Assembly: GCA_017614795.1 (NCBI GenBank)
Contig: JAGABD010000070.1
Location: 1 to 5,601 of the forward strand
Length of the DNA: 5,601 bases
Source: Bacteroidales bacterium
GTDB taxonomy: Bacteria > Bacteroidota > Bacteroidia > Bacteroidales > UBA932
Direction of reading: 5' to 3'
Made by a program: the position numbers and the translations under genes. Positions 1 through 5,601 of the stretch are shown one piece after another (within the stretch, counting starts at the first letter, position 1; the number at the start of each line of letters is the position of its first letter). The notes below the pieces were generated by a model. It searched no databases, was not told the DNA's origin, and saw only the letters and a list, made by a program, of their open reading frames with translations.

Positions 1-110
1 CCCTCATTGTCGGCGGCTACGCCAAAGAAGTGCTCTCCCGCCTGCCTATGGAGTTCGCGGTGGAGGCAAAGAAATTACTATCCGTCAATCTCGAAGGAGC
101 AATAGGATGA
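1..110 (+). CDS. sufB: SufB, Fe-S cluster assembly scaffold subunit, C-terminal end only
   Basis: This is the 3' end of a gene cut by the window start; the open frame begins at base 3 and stops at TGA 108-110, leaving 35 codons. The visible peptide contains LPMEFAVEA followed by LLSVNLEGAIG, which matches the conserved C-terminal tail of SufB (a PMEFAVE-like stretch and a terminal LEG-x-x-G). SufB is the subunit of the cytoplasmic SufBC2D complex on which Fe-S clusters are assembled. The identification is supported by the next gene, which is a clear sufC and starts inside this stop codon (ATGA at 107-110), the usual sufB-sufC order. The catalytic part of the protein lies outside the window, so nothing can be said about its integrity. 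Confidence 0.88.
   Translation, partial: LIVGGYAKEVLSRLPMEFAVEAKKLLSVNLEGAIG
94..99 (+). promoter_or_regulatory. possible Shine-Dalgarno site for sufC
   Basis: AAGGAG lies 7 nt before the sufC ATG at 107. It supports that start, but the bases also encode Glu-Gly in the SufB tail. Bacteroidota genes often lack a functional Shine-Dalgarno site, so the match may be coincidental; ATGA coupling to sufB could be enough. Confidence 0.4.
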
Positions 111-850
111 ATATACTGGAAATTAGCAACTTACACGCAAGCGTCGAAGGAAAGGAAATCCTTCGCGGCGTAAATCTCACAGTTCCCGAAGGGGAAGTGC
201 ACGCCCTCATGGGGCCCAACGGCGCAGGCAAGAGCACCCTCGCGGCGGTTCTGTCCGGCCGACCCGGCTACACTGTAACCGCAGGCAGCGTCCTCTTCCG
301 CGGACAGGACCTCCTGGCCATGAAGCCCGAAGAACGCTCCTGGGCAGGGCTCTTCCTGAGTTTCCAGTATCCCATCGAGATTCCCGGAGTGAGCATCAGC
401 GCCTTCATGAAGGCCGCGATCGACGCCCGCCGCAAGGCCGCCGGCAAAGACCCGCTCACTGCAGCGGAGTTCCTGCGCCTCATGAACGAAAAGATGGCCT
501 TCGTGCAGATGAAGCCTGAATTTGCGAAGCGCGAAGTGAACGTAGGCTTCAGCGGCGGCGAAAAGAAGCGCTGCGAGATATTCCAGATGGCCATGCTGGA
601 TCCCGCCCTCAGCATCCTGGACGAGACCGACAGCGGCCTCGACGTGGACGCCCTCAAAACCGTGGCCGACGGCGTGAACGCCCTTCGCGGTCCGCAGAAA
701 TCGGCCCTCGTGATCACCCACTACAAGCGTCTGCTCGAGATGGTGGTCCCGCAGCGTGTGCATGTGCTCAAGGCCGGCCAGGTGGTTGCCGAAGGCGGCT
801 TCGAGCTGGTAGAGCAAATCGAAAACGAAGGTTACGACAGCATCCGATGA
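107..850 (+). CDS. sufC: SufC, ABC-type ATPase of the Suf Fe-S cluster assembly complex
   Basis: SufC is the cytoplasmic ATPase that binds SufB and SufD and drives the conformational change needed for Fe-S cluster assembly; it is not a transporter. The 247 residues match the usual family length of about 250. All nucleotide-binding motifs are visible: Walker A GPNGAGKST (36-44), Q-loop Gln87 in SFQYP, signature FSGGEKKR (148-155), Walker B LSILDE with catalytic Glu173, D-loop SGLD (176-179) and switch His205 in ITHYKRLL. The stretch ILDETDSGLDVDAL is typical of SufC rather than of transporter ATPases. The start at 107 overlaps the sufB stop (ATGA), and the stop at 848-850 overlaps the sufD start in the same way, so translation of the three is probably coupled. 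Nothing is missing or broken. Confidence 0.97.
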   Translation: MNILEISNLHASVEGKEILRGVNLTVPEGEVHALMGPNGAGKSTLAAVLSGRPGYTVTAGSVLFRGQDLLAMKPEERSWAGLFLSFQYPIEIPGVSISAFMKAAIDARRKAAGKDPLTAAEFLRLMNEKMAFVQMKPEFAKREVNVGFSGGEKKRCEIFQMAMLDPALSILDETDSGLDVDALKTVADGVNALRGPQKSALVITHYKRLLEMVVPQRVHVLKAGQVVAEGGFELVEQIENEGYDSIR

Positions 851-1437
851 ACAGGATCTACATAGCTGGTTACGACGAGATTCCGCAGCGCTGCACCCTT
901 GAGGACAACGACCTGCTGAAGGTCACTATCGTATGTCCTCCGGGCTACAGCGGCGACATCAATTTCGCCATCGACCTGCTGCGCCCCGGGGTTGAACTGG
1001 ACCTTGCGGGCCTGTACTTTTGCACCCGCGGCGAACGGCAGAACTTCAACATCACCGTCCGCCATATGGTGGGAGGCGCCACGTCGCACCAGCTCTTCAA
1101 GGGTATCCTGGGCAGCGGCGGCAGCGCCGTGTTCAACGGCCTCATCCACGTAGCCCCGGGAGCCGGAAAGACGACCGCCACTCAGCAGAACCACAGCATC
1201 CTGCTGGATTCCGAAAGCAGTTCCGAGACGCATCCGCAGCTGGAGATTTATGAGGACGACGTGGAATGCAGCCACGGTGCCACCGTAGGTGCGCTGAATG
1301 CCGACGAACTGTTCTACCTCCGCAGCCGCGGCATCCCGGAAGAGGAAGCCCGCCGCATGCAGATACTTTCCTTCCTGTCCCCCGTGCTCAACCGTCTGCC
1401 CGAAGAGAGGCAGAAGTATTTGCTGGGACGCCTTTAA
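847..1437 (+). CDS. sufD: SufD-like Fe-S cluster assembly subunit, unusually short
   Basis: SufD pairs with SufB on the SufC dimer and is needed for iron acquisition during Fe-S assembly. The protein is recognised by its C-terminal half: NGLIHVAPGAGKTTATQQN (97-115), then PQLEIYEDDVECSHGATVGAL (130-150), and SRGIPEEEARRM (160-171). CSHGAT (141-146) holds the conserved His143, equivalent to the functional His of E. coli SufD, and the SufC-contacting helical tail is present. It has 196 residues, against roughly 400-450 in typical SufD. The missing part is the N-terminal helical domain and probably some beta-helix turns. This is not explained by a frameshift within the window: the ATG at 847 overlaps the stop of an intact sufC, leaving no room for a longer N-terminus. 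TAA is at 1435-1437 and ispE follows 12 nt later. The family call is secure; full functional equivalence to long SufD is inferred. Confidence 0.87.
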   Translation: MNRIYIAGYDEIPQRCTLEDNDLLKVTIVCPPGYSGDINFAIDLLRPGVELDLAGLYFCTRGERQNFNITVRHMVGGATSHQLFKGILGSGGSAVFNGLIHVAPGAGKTTATQQNHSILLDSESSSETHPQLEIYEDDVECSHGATVGALNADELFYLRSRGIPEEEARRMQILSFLSPVLNRLPEERQKYLLGRL

Positions 1438-1449
1438 TTCGCACAGAGC

Positions 1450-2328
1450 ATGACCGTCTATCCGAACGTCAAGCTGAATATCGGTCTCCGGGTGCTGGGT
1501 AAGCGTCCGGACGGCTATCACGAGCTTCAGACGGCGTTCGTGCCCTGCTACGCTTATTCCGACAGCCTGGAGATAGTGCCGGCGGCGAGCTTCGAGGTGG
1601 AGATCACCGGTCCCGAATACACCGGCTGGGATCCTTCGGAAGACCTTACCGCCCGCGCCTGGCGCCTGCTGCGTGCCGATTTCGGCATACCGCCGGTTCG
1701 GATTTCTCTTGAGAAGCGTTCGCCGGTCGGTGCAGGTCTCGGAGGCGGCAGCGCTGACGGAGCCTTCGCCCTGGCGGCCCTTAACGAGATGTTCTCGCTC
1801 GGCCTTTCGAAAGATCGCCTGGCTGAGTACGCGGCACAGCTCGGCTCCGACTGCGCGTTCTTCGTGTACAACTTCCCGATGTTCGCCAGCGGCCGGGGCG
1901 AGGTGCTCGAACCCATACGCCTTCCGCTCGACGGCTACCGTTTCGAGGTCGCCGTTCCCGAAGGCGTTCACGTCTCCACAAAGGAAGCTTACGAAGGGTT
2001 GGCGGTTTCGGAGGGGCAGCCCTGTCAAAAAAGCCTGAAAATGACGGACCCCCCAGGTGAAAAGGGTGGGGGGTCTGACGAAAATGGCGAAAAACGTCAG
2101 GGCACTCTCTCGGCCGGGGAGGCCACTGCCTCCGACCTCCGCGAACTCCTCACCGCCACTCCAATCGAAAAGTGGCGCGATGTCGTCGTCAACGACTTCG
2201 AGGCCTCCATCTTCCCGAAGTATCCGGCTATCGCCGAATTGAAGGAAGACTTCTACCGTCGCGGCGCCGTGTACGCCGCAATGTCGGGCTCCGGCTCCGC
2301 CGTCTTCGGAATCTTCAAGGAGGACTGA
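1450..2328 (+). CDS. ispE: 4-diphosphocytidyl-2-C-methyl-D-erythritol kinase (IspE) with an extra in-frame loop
   Basis: IspE phosphorylates CDP-methylerythritol with ATP in the MEP pathway to isopentenyl diphosphate, in the cytoplasm. GHMP-kinase features are all visible: N-terminal YPNVKLNIGLRVLGKRPDGYHEL with Lys8, the glycine-rich ATP loop PVGAGLGGGSADGA (92-105), LGSDCAFF with catalytic Asp134, and the C-terminal MSGSGSAVFGIF (278-289). At 292 residues it is somewhat longer than family members of about 270-285. The excess lies near residues 189-228, between the EAYEGLAV strand region and LRELLTATPIEKW, where relatives have only a short linker. That stretch is hydrophilic (rich in Lys, Gly, Glu, Asp) and is encoded largely by the palindromic repeat at 2019-2103. 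The frame stays open through it and all catalytic motifs lie outside it, so the enzyme is probably active. The gene starts 12 nt after sufD and ends 1 nt before the next start, which indicates an operon. Confidence 0.95.
   Translation: MTVYPNVKLNIGLRVLGKRPDGYHELQTAFVPCYAYSDSLEIVPAASFEVEITGPEYTGWDPSEDLTARAWRLLRADFGIPPVRISLEKRSPVGAGLGGGSADGAFALAALNEMFSLGLSKDRLAEYAAQLGSDCAFFVYNFPMFASGRGEVLEPIRLPLDGYRFEVAVPEGVHVSTKEAYEGLAVSEGQPCQKSLKMTDPPGEKGGGSDENGEKRQGTLSAGEATASDLRELLTATPIEKWRDVVVNDFEASIFPKYPAIAELKEDFYRRGAVYAAMSGSGSAVFGIFKED
2019..2103 (+). repeat. Palindromic multi-hairpin element inserted in frame in ispE
   Basis: About 85 bp with nested symmetry. The outer ends GCCCTGTC (2019-2026) and GTCAGGGC (2096-2103) are inverted repeats with one mismatch. 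The left hairpin pairs CTGTCA (2022-2027) with TGACGG (2042-2047) around a 14-nt loop, aaaaagcctgaaaa. The right hairpin pairs CTGACG (2075-2080) with CGTCAG (2095-2100) around a 14-nt loop, aaaatggcgaaaaa. Between them GACCCCCCA (2047-2055) and TGGGGGGTC (2067-2075) form a perfect 9-bp stem with an 11-nt loop. The inner arms can pair either sideways or across the centre. The element contributes about residues 190-218 of IspE. Because of its low-complexity, symmetric make-up it looks inserted rather than evolved as enzyme sequence. A 5-bp direct repeat GGGCA (2014-2018 and 2100-2104) could be a target duplication, but the 86-nt spacing is not a multiple of three, so this is uncertain. Confidence 0.72.
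2317..2324 (+). promoter_or_regulatory. possible Shine-Dalgarno site for the DUF5686 gene
   Basis: AAGGAGGA lies 5 nt before the ATG at 2330 and supports that start together with the clean signal peptide that follows. It also encodes the Lys-Glu end of IspE, and Bacteroidota rely little on such sites, so its role is uncertain. Confidence 0.45.
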
Positions 2329-2329
2329 T

Positions 2330-4873
2330 ATGGCAGGCGGCACTCTCTTCAAACGCTTCGCACTGCTGGCGGCGCTGCTGCTGGCAGGCACGCTGGCGTC
2401 GGCCCAGACAACCAAGGTCCGCGGCCGGGTGACCGACGAATCGGGGGAGGCCGTTCCGTTCGTAGCCGTCTTCTTCGAAGGCACTACCGTCGGCATCACC
2501 ACCGACCTCGACGGCTGGTACAGCCTTGAAAACCGCAATCTCTCCGATACCCGCCTGACCGCGCAGCTGCTCGGCTACGACACTGTCGTCAAAACGGTGC
2601 GGCCGGGGCAGTTCTCCACGGTAAACTTCACCCTGCGTCTCTCCGACAACCGTCTGGCCGAAGCGCACGTGAAGGCCGACAACAAAAAAGCGCGGCAGCT
2701 GCTGGCCAACATCAACGCCCGCCGCGACCGCAATAACCCAGACGCCCACGAACAGTACAAGGTGAAGGTATATAACAAGATGGAGCTGGACCTCACCAAC
2801 CCGGAGACGCAACTTCAGGGAGCAGTGCTTCGGAAGAAGTTCGGCTTTGTGTTCGACTACGTGGATACCTCGTCGGTGAGCGGCGTACCCTATCTGCCGG
2901 TGATGATCTCCGAGACGGTGGCGGAAAAGGAACACACCTCGAACCCACTGGTGAACACCGAGCGCATCGAGGCCAACCAGATAAGCGGCGTGAACCCGGA
3001 TATGAACCTGCTCAGCCAGTTCACCGGAAGCATGCACCTTAAGCTGAACTTCTACAAAGACTTCATCAACGCCTTCGACGTGCAGTTCCCGTCGCCCATA
3101 ATGCCCTCGGCGCTCCTCTACTACAACTACTATATCATTGATACAGTGCTGGTTGAGGGCCGCAAAACGCTGGTCGTCCGCTACCATCCAAAGCCGCTGA
3201 TTTCCACCCCCACATTCGACGGAGAGATGCGGATCGACATGGAAGACTACGCCCTGCGGAGCATCCACGCCACCATGCAGAACTCGGTGAATGTTAACTG
3301 GCTGCGCGATTTCGTAGTGGACGCTTCGTACCAGCGCATGGCTGATTCCACCTGGTTCTACAAGTCCGACGGCTTCTATGCCGACTTCAGCATGACCGTG
3401 CGCGACTCGTCAAAGATGCTGTCGTTCATCGGCAAACGTTCGATGAACTACGACGTTCCGACCTTCGACTTCGTGCCCACGGTGCGCAGTTCCGACGGTC
3501 CGGTGAAGGTTGCGGTCGATGCCGGCCACCAGGACGAAGACTACTGGCAGGGGGTGCGTCCGTCTCCGCTAACCGAGAAAGAGAAGGGCGTGTATAAGAT
3601 GGTGGACGAGGTGAAGGACCTGCCCATCTATCGCGACCTGTATTCGATAATCTGGATGTTCGCCACGGACTACTGGGACTTCGGCAAAATCGGGCTCGGC
3701 CCATTCTTCAAGATAATCAGTTACAACGATCTGGAAGGATGGCGGCCTCAGCTCGGAATACGCACCACGTCCAAGGTGTTCAGCCAGAAAGACCGCTTCA
3801 CGGTTTATGCGGCCTACGGCTTCACGGACAATCATCTCAAGGGCGGCGTCACCTGGGAGCATCTTTTCAGCCGTGAACCGTGGGTAAAGATCGACTTCCG
3901 CGTGAAGCACGACGTGTTCCAGATAGGTGCGGGCGACAACGCGCTCACCGAGGGCAACATGTTCGCCAGCCTTTTCGGCGGCTCCCACGGCACGCGTCCC
4001 TGCTACCAGACGGAGTACCGTACCTGCCTCGACCGCGAAGTTACTCCTTCGTTCACCTATGGGGTGAAGATAAGGGCGATACGCTACTACAATACGGGCG
4101 ACGCCTTCGTGCCCATGCGGGCTCCGGACGGAACGTGGATCCCGAGCGTAGCAGTGAACCAGATAAGGCTGTCGGCCCGCTTCTCAAAGGAAGAGACATG
4201 GAACAAGGGATATTTCCTTAGGCAGAGCCTGCACAGCAAGTGGCCGATGGTAGAGCTGAGCCTCACCGGCGGCATTCCGGGGCTGCGCACCGGGGACGTG
4301 GGCTACCTGGAGCCCGGCATCGCGTTCCACTGGAAACTCCGCACCCCGCCGTTCGGCATGAGCAATATCTGGGCAGACGCCGGCACCATCATAGGCCAGG
4401 TGCCCTATCCGCTGCTGCACGTTCACGAGGGCAACAGCACCCAGCTCCTCAACAAGCAGAGCTTCAGCTGTCTGGACTTCTTCGAGTTTGCCTCCGACAC
4501 CTGGGCCAGCCTCTTCTGGTACCACACTCTGGGCGGGTATATTTTCGGAAAGATTCCGCTGATACGCAACCTGAATCTGCGTGAAGAGCTGTCGCTGCGC
4601 GCCACCTGGGGCCAGCTTTCAGAAAAGAACGACGGTAACCCGGCCCACTTCGGCGGCAACCCGGCAGCGGTGCCGGCACCGATGCTTTTCCCGAAGGTGT
4701 ACGGTTCCACTGAATATATGAGTTCGTTCGGGAAGACGCCATACGTTGAGGCGGGCATAGGCGTGAGCAACATCTTCCGCTTCATCCGCTTCGACTGCTT
4801 CTGGCGCCTCACCTACCGCGACGATCCTGCCCGCAACTTCGCCTGGAATATCGGGGCTGAGTTTAGATTTTAG
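2330..4873 (+). CDS. DUF5686 / carboxypeptidase-regulatory-like domain outer-membrane protein
   Basis: An 847-residue exported protein of a Bacteroidota-specific family with no established function. Residues 1-25 are a signal peptide: Lys-Arg at 8-9, a Leu/Ala-rich core, and a probable signal peptidase I site after ASA (23-25), leaving Gln as first mature residue. Residues about 28-105 form a CarboxypepD-regulatory-like beta-sandwich (VRGRVTDESGEAVPFVAV, then TTDLDGWYSLE and LLGYDTVV), as at the N-terminus of SusC-type proteins, but no TonB plug follows. From about 118 on, the sequence matches DUF5686: ARQLLANINARRDRNNPDAHEQYKVKVYNKMELDLTN, then alternating aromatic/polar strands to the C-terminal NIGAEFRF. 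The terminal Phe and strand pattern suggest an outer-membrane beta-barrel. Family members are usually of about this size, so it looks complete. It starts 1 nt after ispE and ends at TAG 4871-4873, the last base of which begins the downstream repeat. The envelope role is inferred; the substrate is unknown. Confidence 0.88.
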   Translation: MAGGTLFKRFALLAALLLAGTLASAQTTKVRGRVTDESGEAVPFVAVFFEGTTVGITTDLDGWYSLENRNLSDTRLTAQLLGYDTVVKTVRPGQFSTVNFTLRLSDNRLAEAHVKADNKKARQLLANINARRDRNNPDAHEQYKVKVYNKMELDLTNPETQLQGAVLRKKFGFVFDYVDTSSVSGVPYLPVMISETVAEKEHTSNPLVNTERIEANQISGVNPDMNLLSQFTGSMHLKLNFYKDFINAFDVQFPSPIMPSALLYYNYYIIDTVLVEGRKTLVVRYHPKPLISTPTFDGEMRIDMEDYALRSIHATMQNSVNVNWLRDFVVDASYQRMADSTWFYKSDGFYADFSMTVRDSSKMLSFIGKRSMNYDVPTFDFVPTVRSSDGPVKVAVDAGHQDEDYWQGVRPSPLTEKEKGVYKMVDEVKDLPIYRDLYSIIWMFATDYWDFGKIGLGPFFKIISYNDLEGWRPQLGIRTTSKVFSQKDRFTVYAAYGFTDNHLKGGVTWEHLFSREPWVKIDFRVKHDVFQIGAGDNALTEGNMFASLFGGSHGTRPCYQTEYRTCLDREVTPSFTYGVKIRAIRYYNTGDAFVPMRAPDGTWIPSVAVNQIRLSARFSKEETWNKGYFLRQSLHSKWPMVELSLTGGIPGLRTGDVGYLEPGIAFHWKLRTPPFGMSNIWADAGTIIGQVPYPLLHVHEGNSTQLLNKQSFSCLDFFEFASDTWASLFWYHTLGGYIFGKIPLIRNLNLREELSLRATWGQLSEKNDGNPAHFGGNPAAVPAPMLFPKVYGSTEYMSSFGKTPYVEAGIGVSNIFRFIRFDCFWRLTYRDDPARNFAWNIGAEFRF

Positions 4874-4963
4874 GGGAGTCGCCTACAATTTTGGCCGTTT
4901 TCGTAGGCGACCCCTCTTCTAAACCGGGGGTCGCCTACGTTTTTGCCCTTTTTTGCAGGCGAG
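4873..4963 (-). repeat. Palindromic multi-hairpin element between convergent genes
   Basis: About 91 bp filling the whole gap between two convergent genes. Four alternating arms are present: GTCGCCTAC (4878-4886), GTAGGCGAC (4903-4911), GTCGCCTAC (4930-4938) and GCAGGCGAG (4955-4963, two differences). Both side loops are 16 nt (4887-4902 and 4939-4954), T-rich around GGCC or GCCC. The central palindrome GTAGGCGACCCC / GGGGTCGCCTAC (4903-4914 and 4927-4938) is a perfect 12-bp inverted repeat with a 12-nt loop. The left hairpin extends to GGGG (4873-4876) pairing with the CCCs, with one bulged A. It is assigned to the - strand because its reverse complement has the A-rich GGC loops and the GGT...AAG-like centre of the element in ispE, so it is read as a second, inverted family member. 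Confidence 0.75.
4903..4954 (+). terminator. Likely Rho-independent terminator of the suf-ispE-DUF5686 operon
   Basis: The perfect 12-bp GC-rich stem 4903-4914 / 4927-4938 is followed after one base by TTTTT (4940-4944) and then TTTTTT (4949-4954), about 30 nt after the stop of the + strand gene. Read on the - strand, the same stem is followed by GAAAACGG rather than a T run, so it favours the + strand transcript. The signal is part of the larger repeat. Confidence 0.62.
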
Positions 4964-4964
4964 T

Positions 4965-5601
4965 TCAGAATTCTAGAGTTATCCGGACGTTGGTGCGAAT
5001 CTCGGAGCCGGATATTTTCGCCGGCTTCCATTTCGGCGAACTTTTCACCACTCGCATAACATCCTCGTTCATCGAAGGGATGGTGCTTTTAAGAATCTGC
5101 ACCTCCTGAACGCCGCCGTTGCGGCCGACCACGAATCCAACCTGAACCTTTCCGGTTGCCCCGTCAGCCGGAGCCTTGACGCGGGACTGTACCCACTGTT
5201 TGAATGCTGCTATGGCTTCTTCGCCCTCTTTCCCTTGGAAAACCTCCTTACGCTCAAGCCTGTCGGCAAGGGGCTTGTCGTGGTCGGGACCATTGGACTT
5301 GCTGAGCAGCCGCCCATCCTTCATTTCCTTGGTAGTCTCGTTGTAGATAGTGAAACGGCCGAGCACGGACACGGTGTCGCCCTGGACGATGTTCATCTGC
5401 AGGAAGGTGCGCGCAGGATCCGTCGGATCCTTGATTCCATACACGTAAAGAGTGCCCGTACGGTCCTTAATGTAGAAACTGCCGCGCGAACTGCTGCCGG
5501 TTTTGGTCACCACTCCTGTCACCACATAACTCGTGGTGTCCTTGGTGGAAAGCTTCAGGAATTCCTTAACCGTGAGATGCTTGGGTTGCGCCAGAGCTAC
5601 A
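4965..5601 (-). CDS. Secreted OB-fold protein with TonB-type C-terminal domain, N-terminus outside window
   Basis: The frame is open from base 5600 down to TGA at 4967-4965, giving 211 visible residues; the true start lies beyond the window. An in-frame GTG at 5525 is internal, since the reading frame and the OB-fold extend upstream of it. The first visible residues VALAQPKHLTV look like the end of a signal peptide with cleavage after ALA. Visible residues about 25-98 (YVVTGVVTKTG, GSFYIKDRTGTLYVYGI, GDTVSVLGRFTIYN) resemble the OB-fold found in Bacteroidota exported proteins and secreted nucleases. After a charged linker, residues about 118-211 match the TonB C-terminal domain: GKVQVGFVVGRNGGVQEVQIL (150-170), then RVVKSSPKWKPAKISG (183-198) and a final beta strand. 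No transmembrane helix is visible between the domains. The role is unknown; a periplasmic location is inferred. The two-domain combination is unusual. The gene converges on the operon, separated by the palindromic element. Confidence 0.82.
   Translation of the reverse strand, partial: VALAQPKHLTVKEFLKLSTKDTTSYVVTGVVTKTGSSSRGSFYIKDRTGTLYVYGIKDPTDPARTFLQMNIVQGDTVSVLGRFTIYNETTKEMKDGRLLSKSNGPDHDKPLADRLERKEVFQGKEGEEAIAAFKQWVQSRVKAPADGATGKVQVGFVVGRNGGVQEVQILKSTIPSMNEDVMRVVKSSPKWKPAKISGSEIRTNVRITLEF

Noticed and set aside
1147..1173. P-loop-like PGAGKTT in SufD
   Set aside because: The spacing does not fit GxxxxGK[ST], and a PxAxKT stretch is a normal SufB/SufD beta-helix feature. It is not evidence for nucleotide binding.
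2014..2104. GGGCA direct repeat flanking the ispE element as a certain target-site duplication
   Set aside because: Only 5 bp, overlapping the proposed inverted ends, and an 86-nt insertion would shift the frame. Kept only as a possibility.
832..2538. A 568-codon open frame on the - strand opposite sufD and ispE
   Set aside because: It covers two well-recognised + strand genes, its translation has no recognisable family and is rich in His, Val and Arg as expected for an antisense shadow of GC-rich codons. The same applies to the long - strand frames at 131-817 and 2315-3268.
2019..4963. The ispE tail plus DUF5686 gene as a composite mobile unit bounded by the two inverted elements
   Set aside because: The enclosed segment begins inside a conserved enzyme and contains no transposase or recombinase, and the gene order is otherwise operon-like; two independent insertions of a dispersed repeat are simpler.
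4891..5109. A 72-codon + strand open frame spanning the palindromic element and the end of the convergent gene
   Set aside because: Half of it is repeat sequence and half is antisense to the TonB C-terminal domain; no family resemblance is visible.
5416..5430. Tandem GGATCC copies (5416-5421 and 5425-5430)
   Set aside because: They encode an Asp-Pro-Thr-Asp-Pro stretch in the OB domain; repeated Asp-Pro codons explain them without a regulatory role.

Overview
The window looks like a chromosomal segment of a GC-rich member of the Bacteroidales (Bacteroidota), probably an uncultured gut- or rumen-type lineage. Three things point there. A large outer-membrane protein has the DUF5686 / carboxypeptidase-regulatory-like architecture, which is essentially confined to Bacteroidota. 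A neighbouring secreted protein carries a Bacteroidota-style TonB C-terminal domain. The IspE and Suf proteins also read like Bacteroidales family members. Genus-level placement cannot be made from this sequence alone.

Layout. Positions 1-110 hold the last codons of sufB. Next come sufC (107-850), an unusually short sufD (847-1437), ispE (1450-2328) and a DUF5686 outer-membrane protein gene (2330-4873), all on the + strand. sufB/sufC and sufC/sufD overlap by ATGA, and the later gaps are 12 nt and 1 nt, so all five genes look like one operon whose promoter lies before the window. A convergent gene occupies 4965-5601 on the - strand. It is cut by the window edge and encodes a secreted protein with an OB-fold and a TonB C-terminal domain. 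No intergenic stretch exceeds 300 bases. The only sizeable gap (4874-4964) is filled by a structured repeat.

How the genes work together. SufB, SufC and SufD form the SufBC2D scaffold that builds Fe-S clusters. IspE is the kinase of the MEP isoprenoid pathway, whose last two enzymes (IspG and IspH, not in this window) are Fe-S proteins, so co-transcription with suf is plausible. The DUF5686 protein is probably an envelope passenger of the operon.

The main discovery candidate is a pair of compact palindromic elements, one inside ispE (2019-2103) and one between the convergent genes (4873-4963). Each has two side hairpins with A/T-rich loops around a GGC/GCC core, flanking a central GACCCC/GGGGTC palindrome. 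The two appear to be opposite-orientation members of one family whose stems differ in sequence but still pair. The copy in ispE is read through in frame and adds a hydrophilic loop to the enzyme. The intergenic copy is oriented so that it forms a good terminator for the operon. The second candidate is the minimal SufD.
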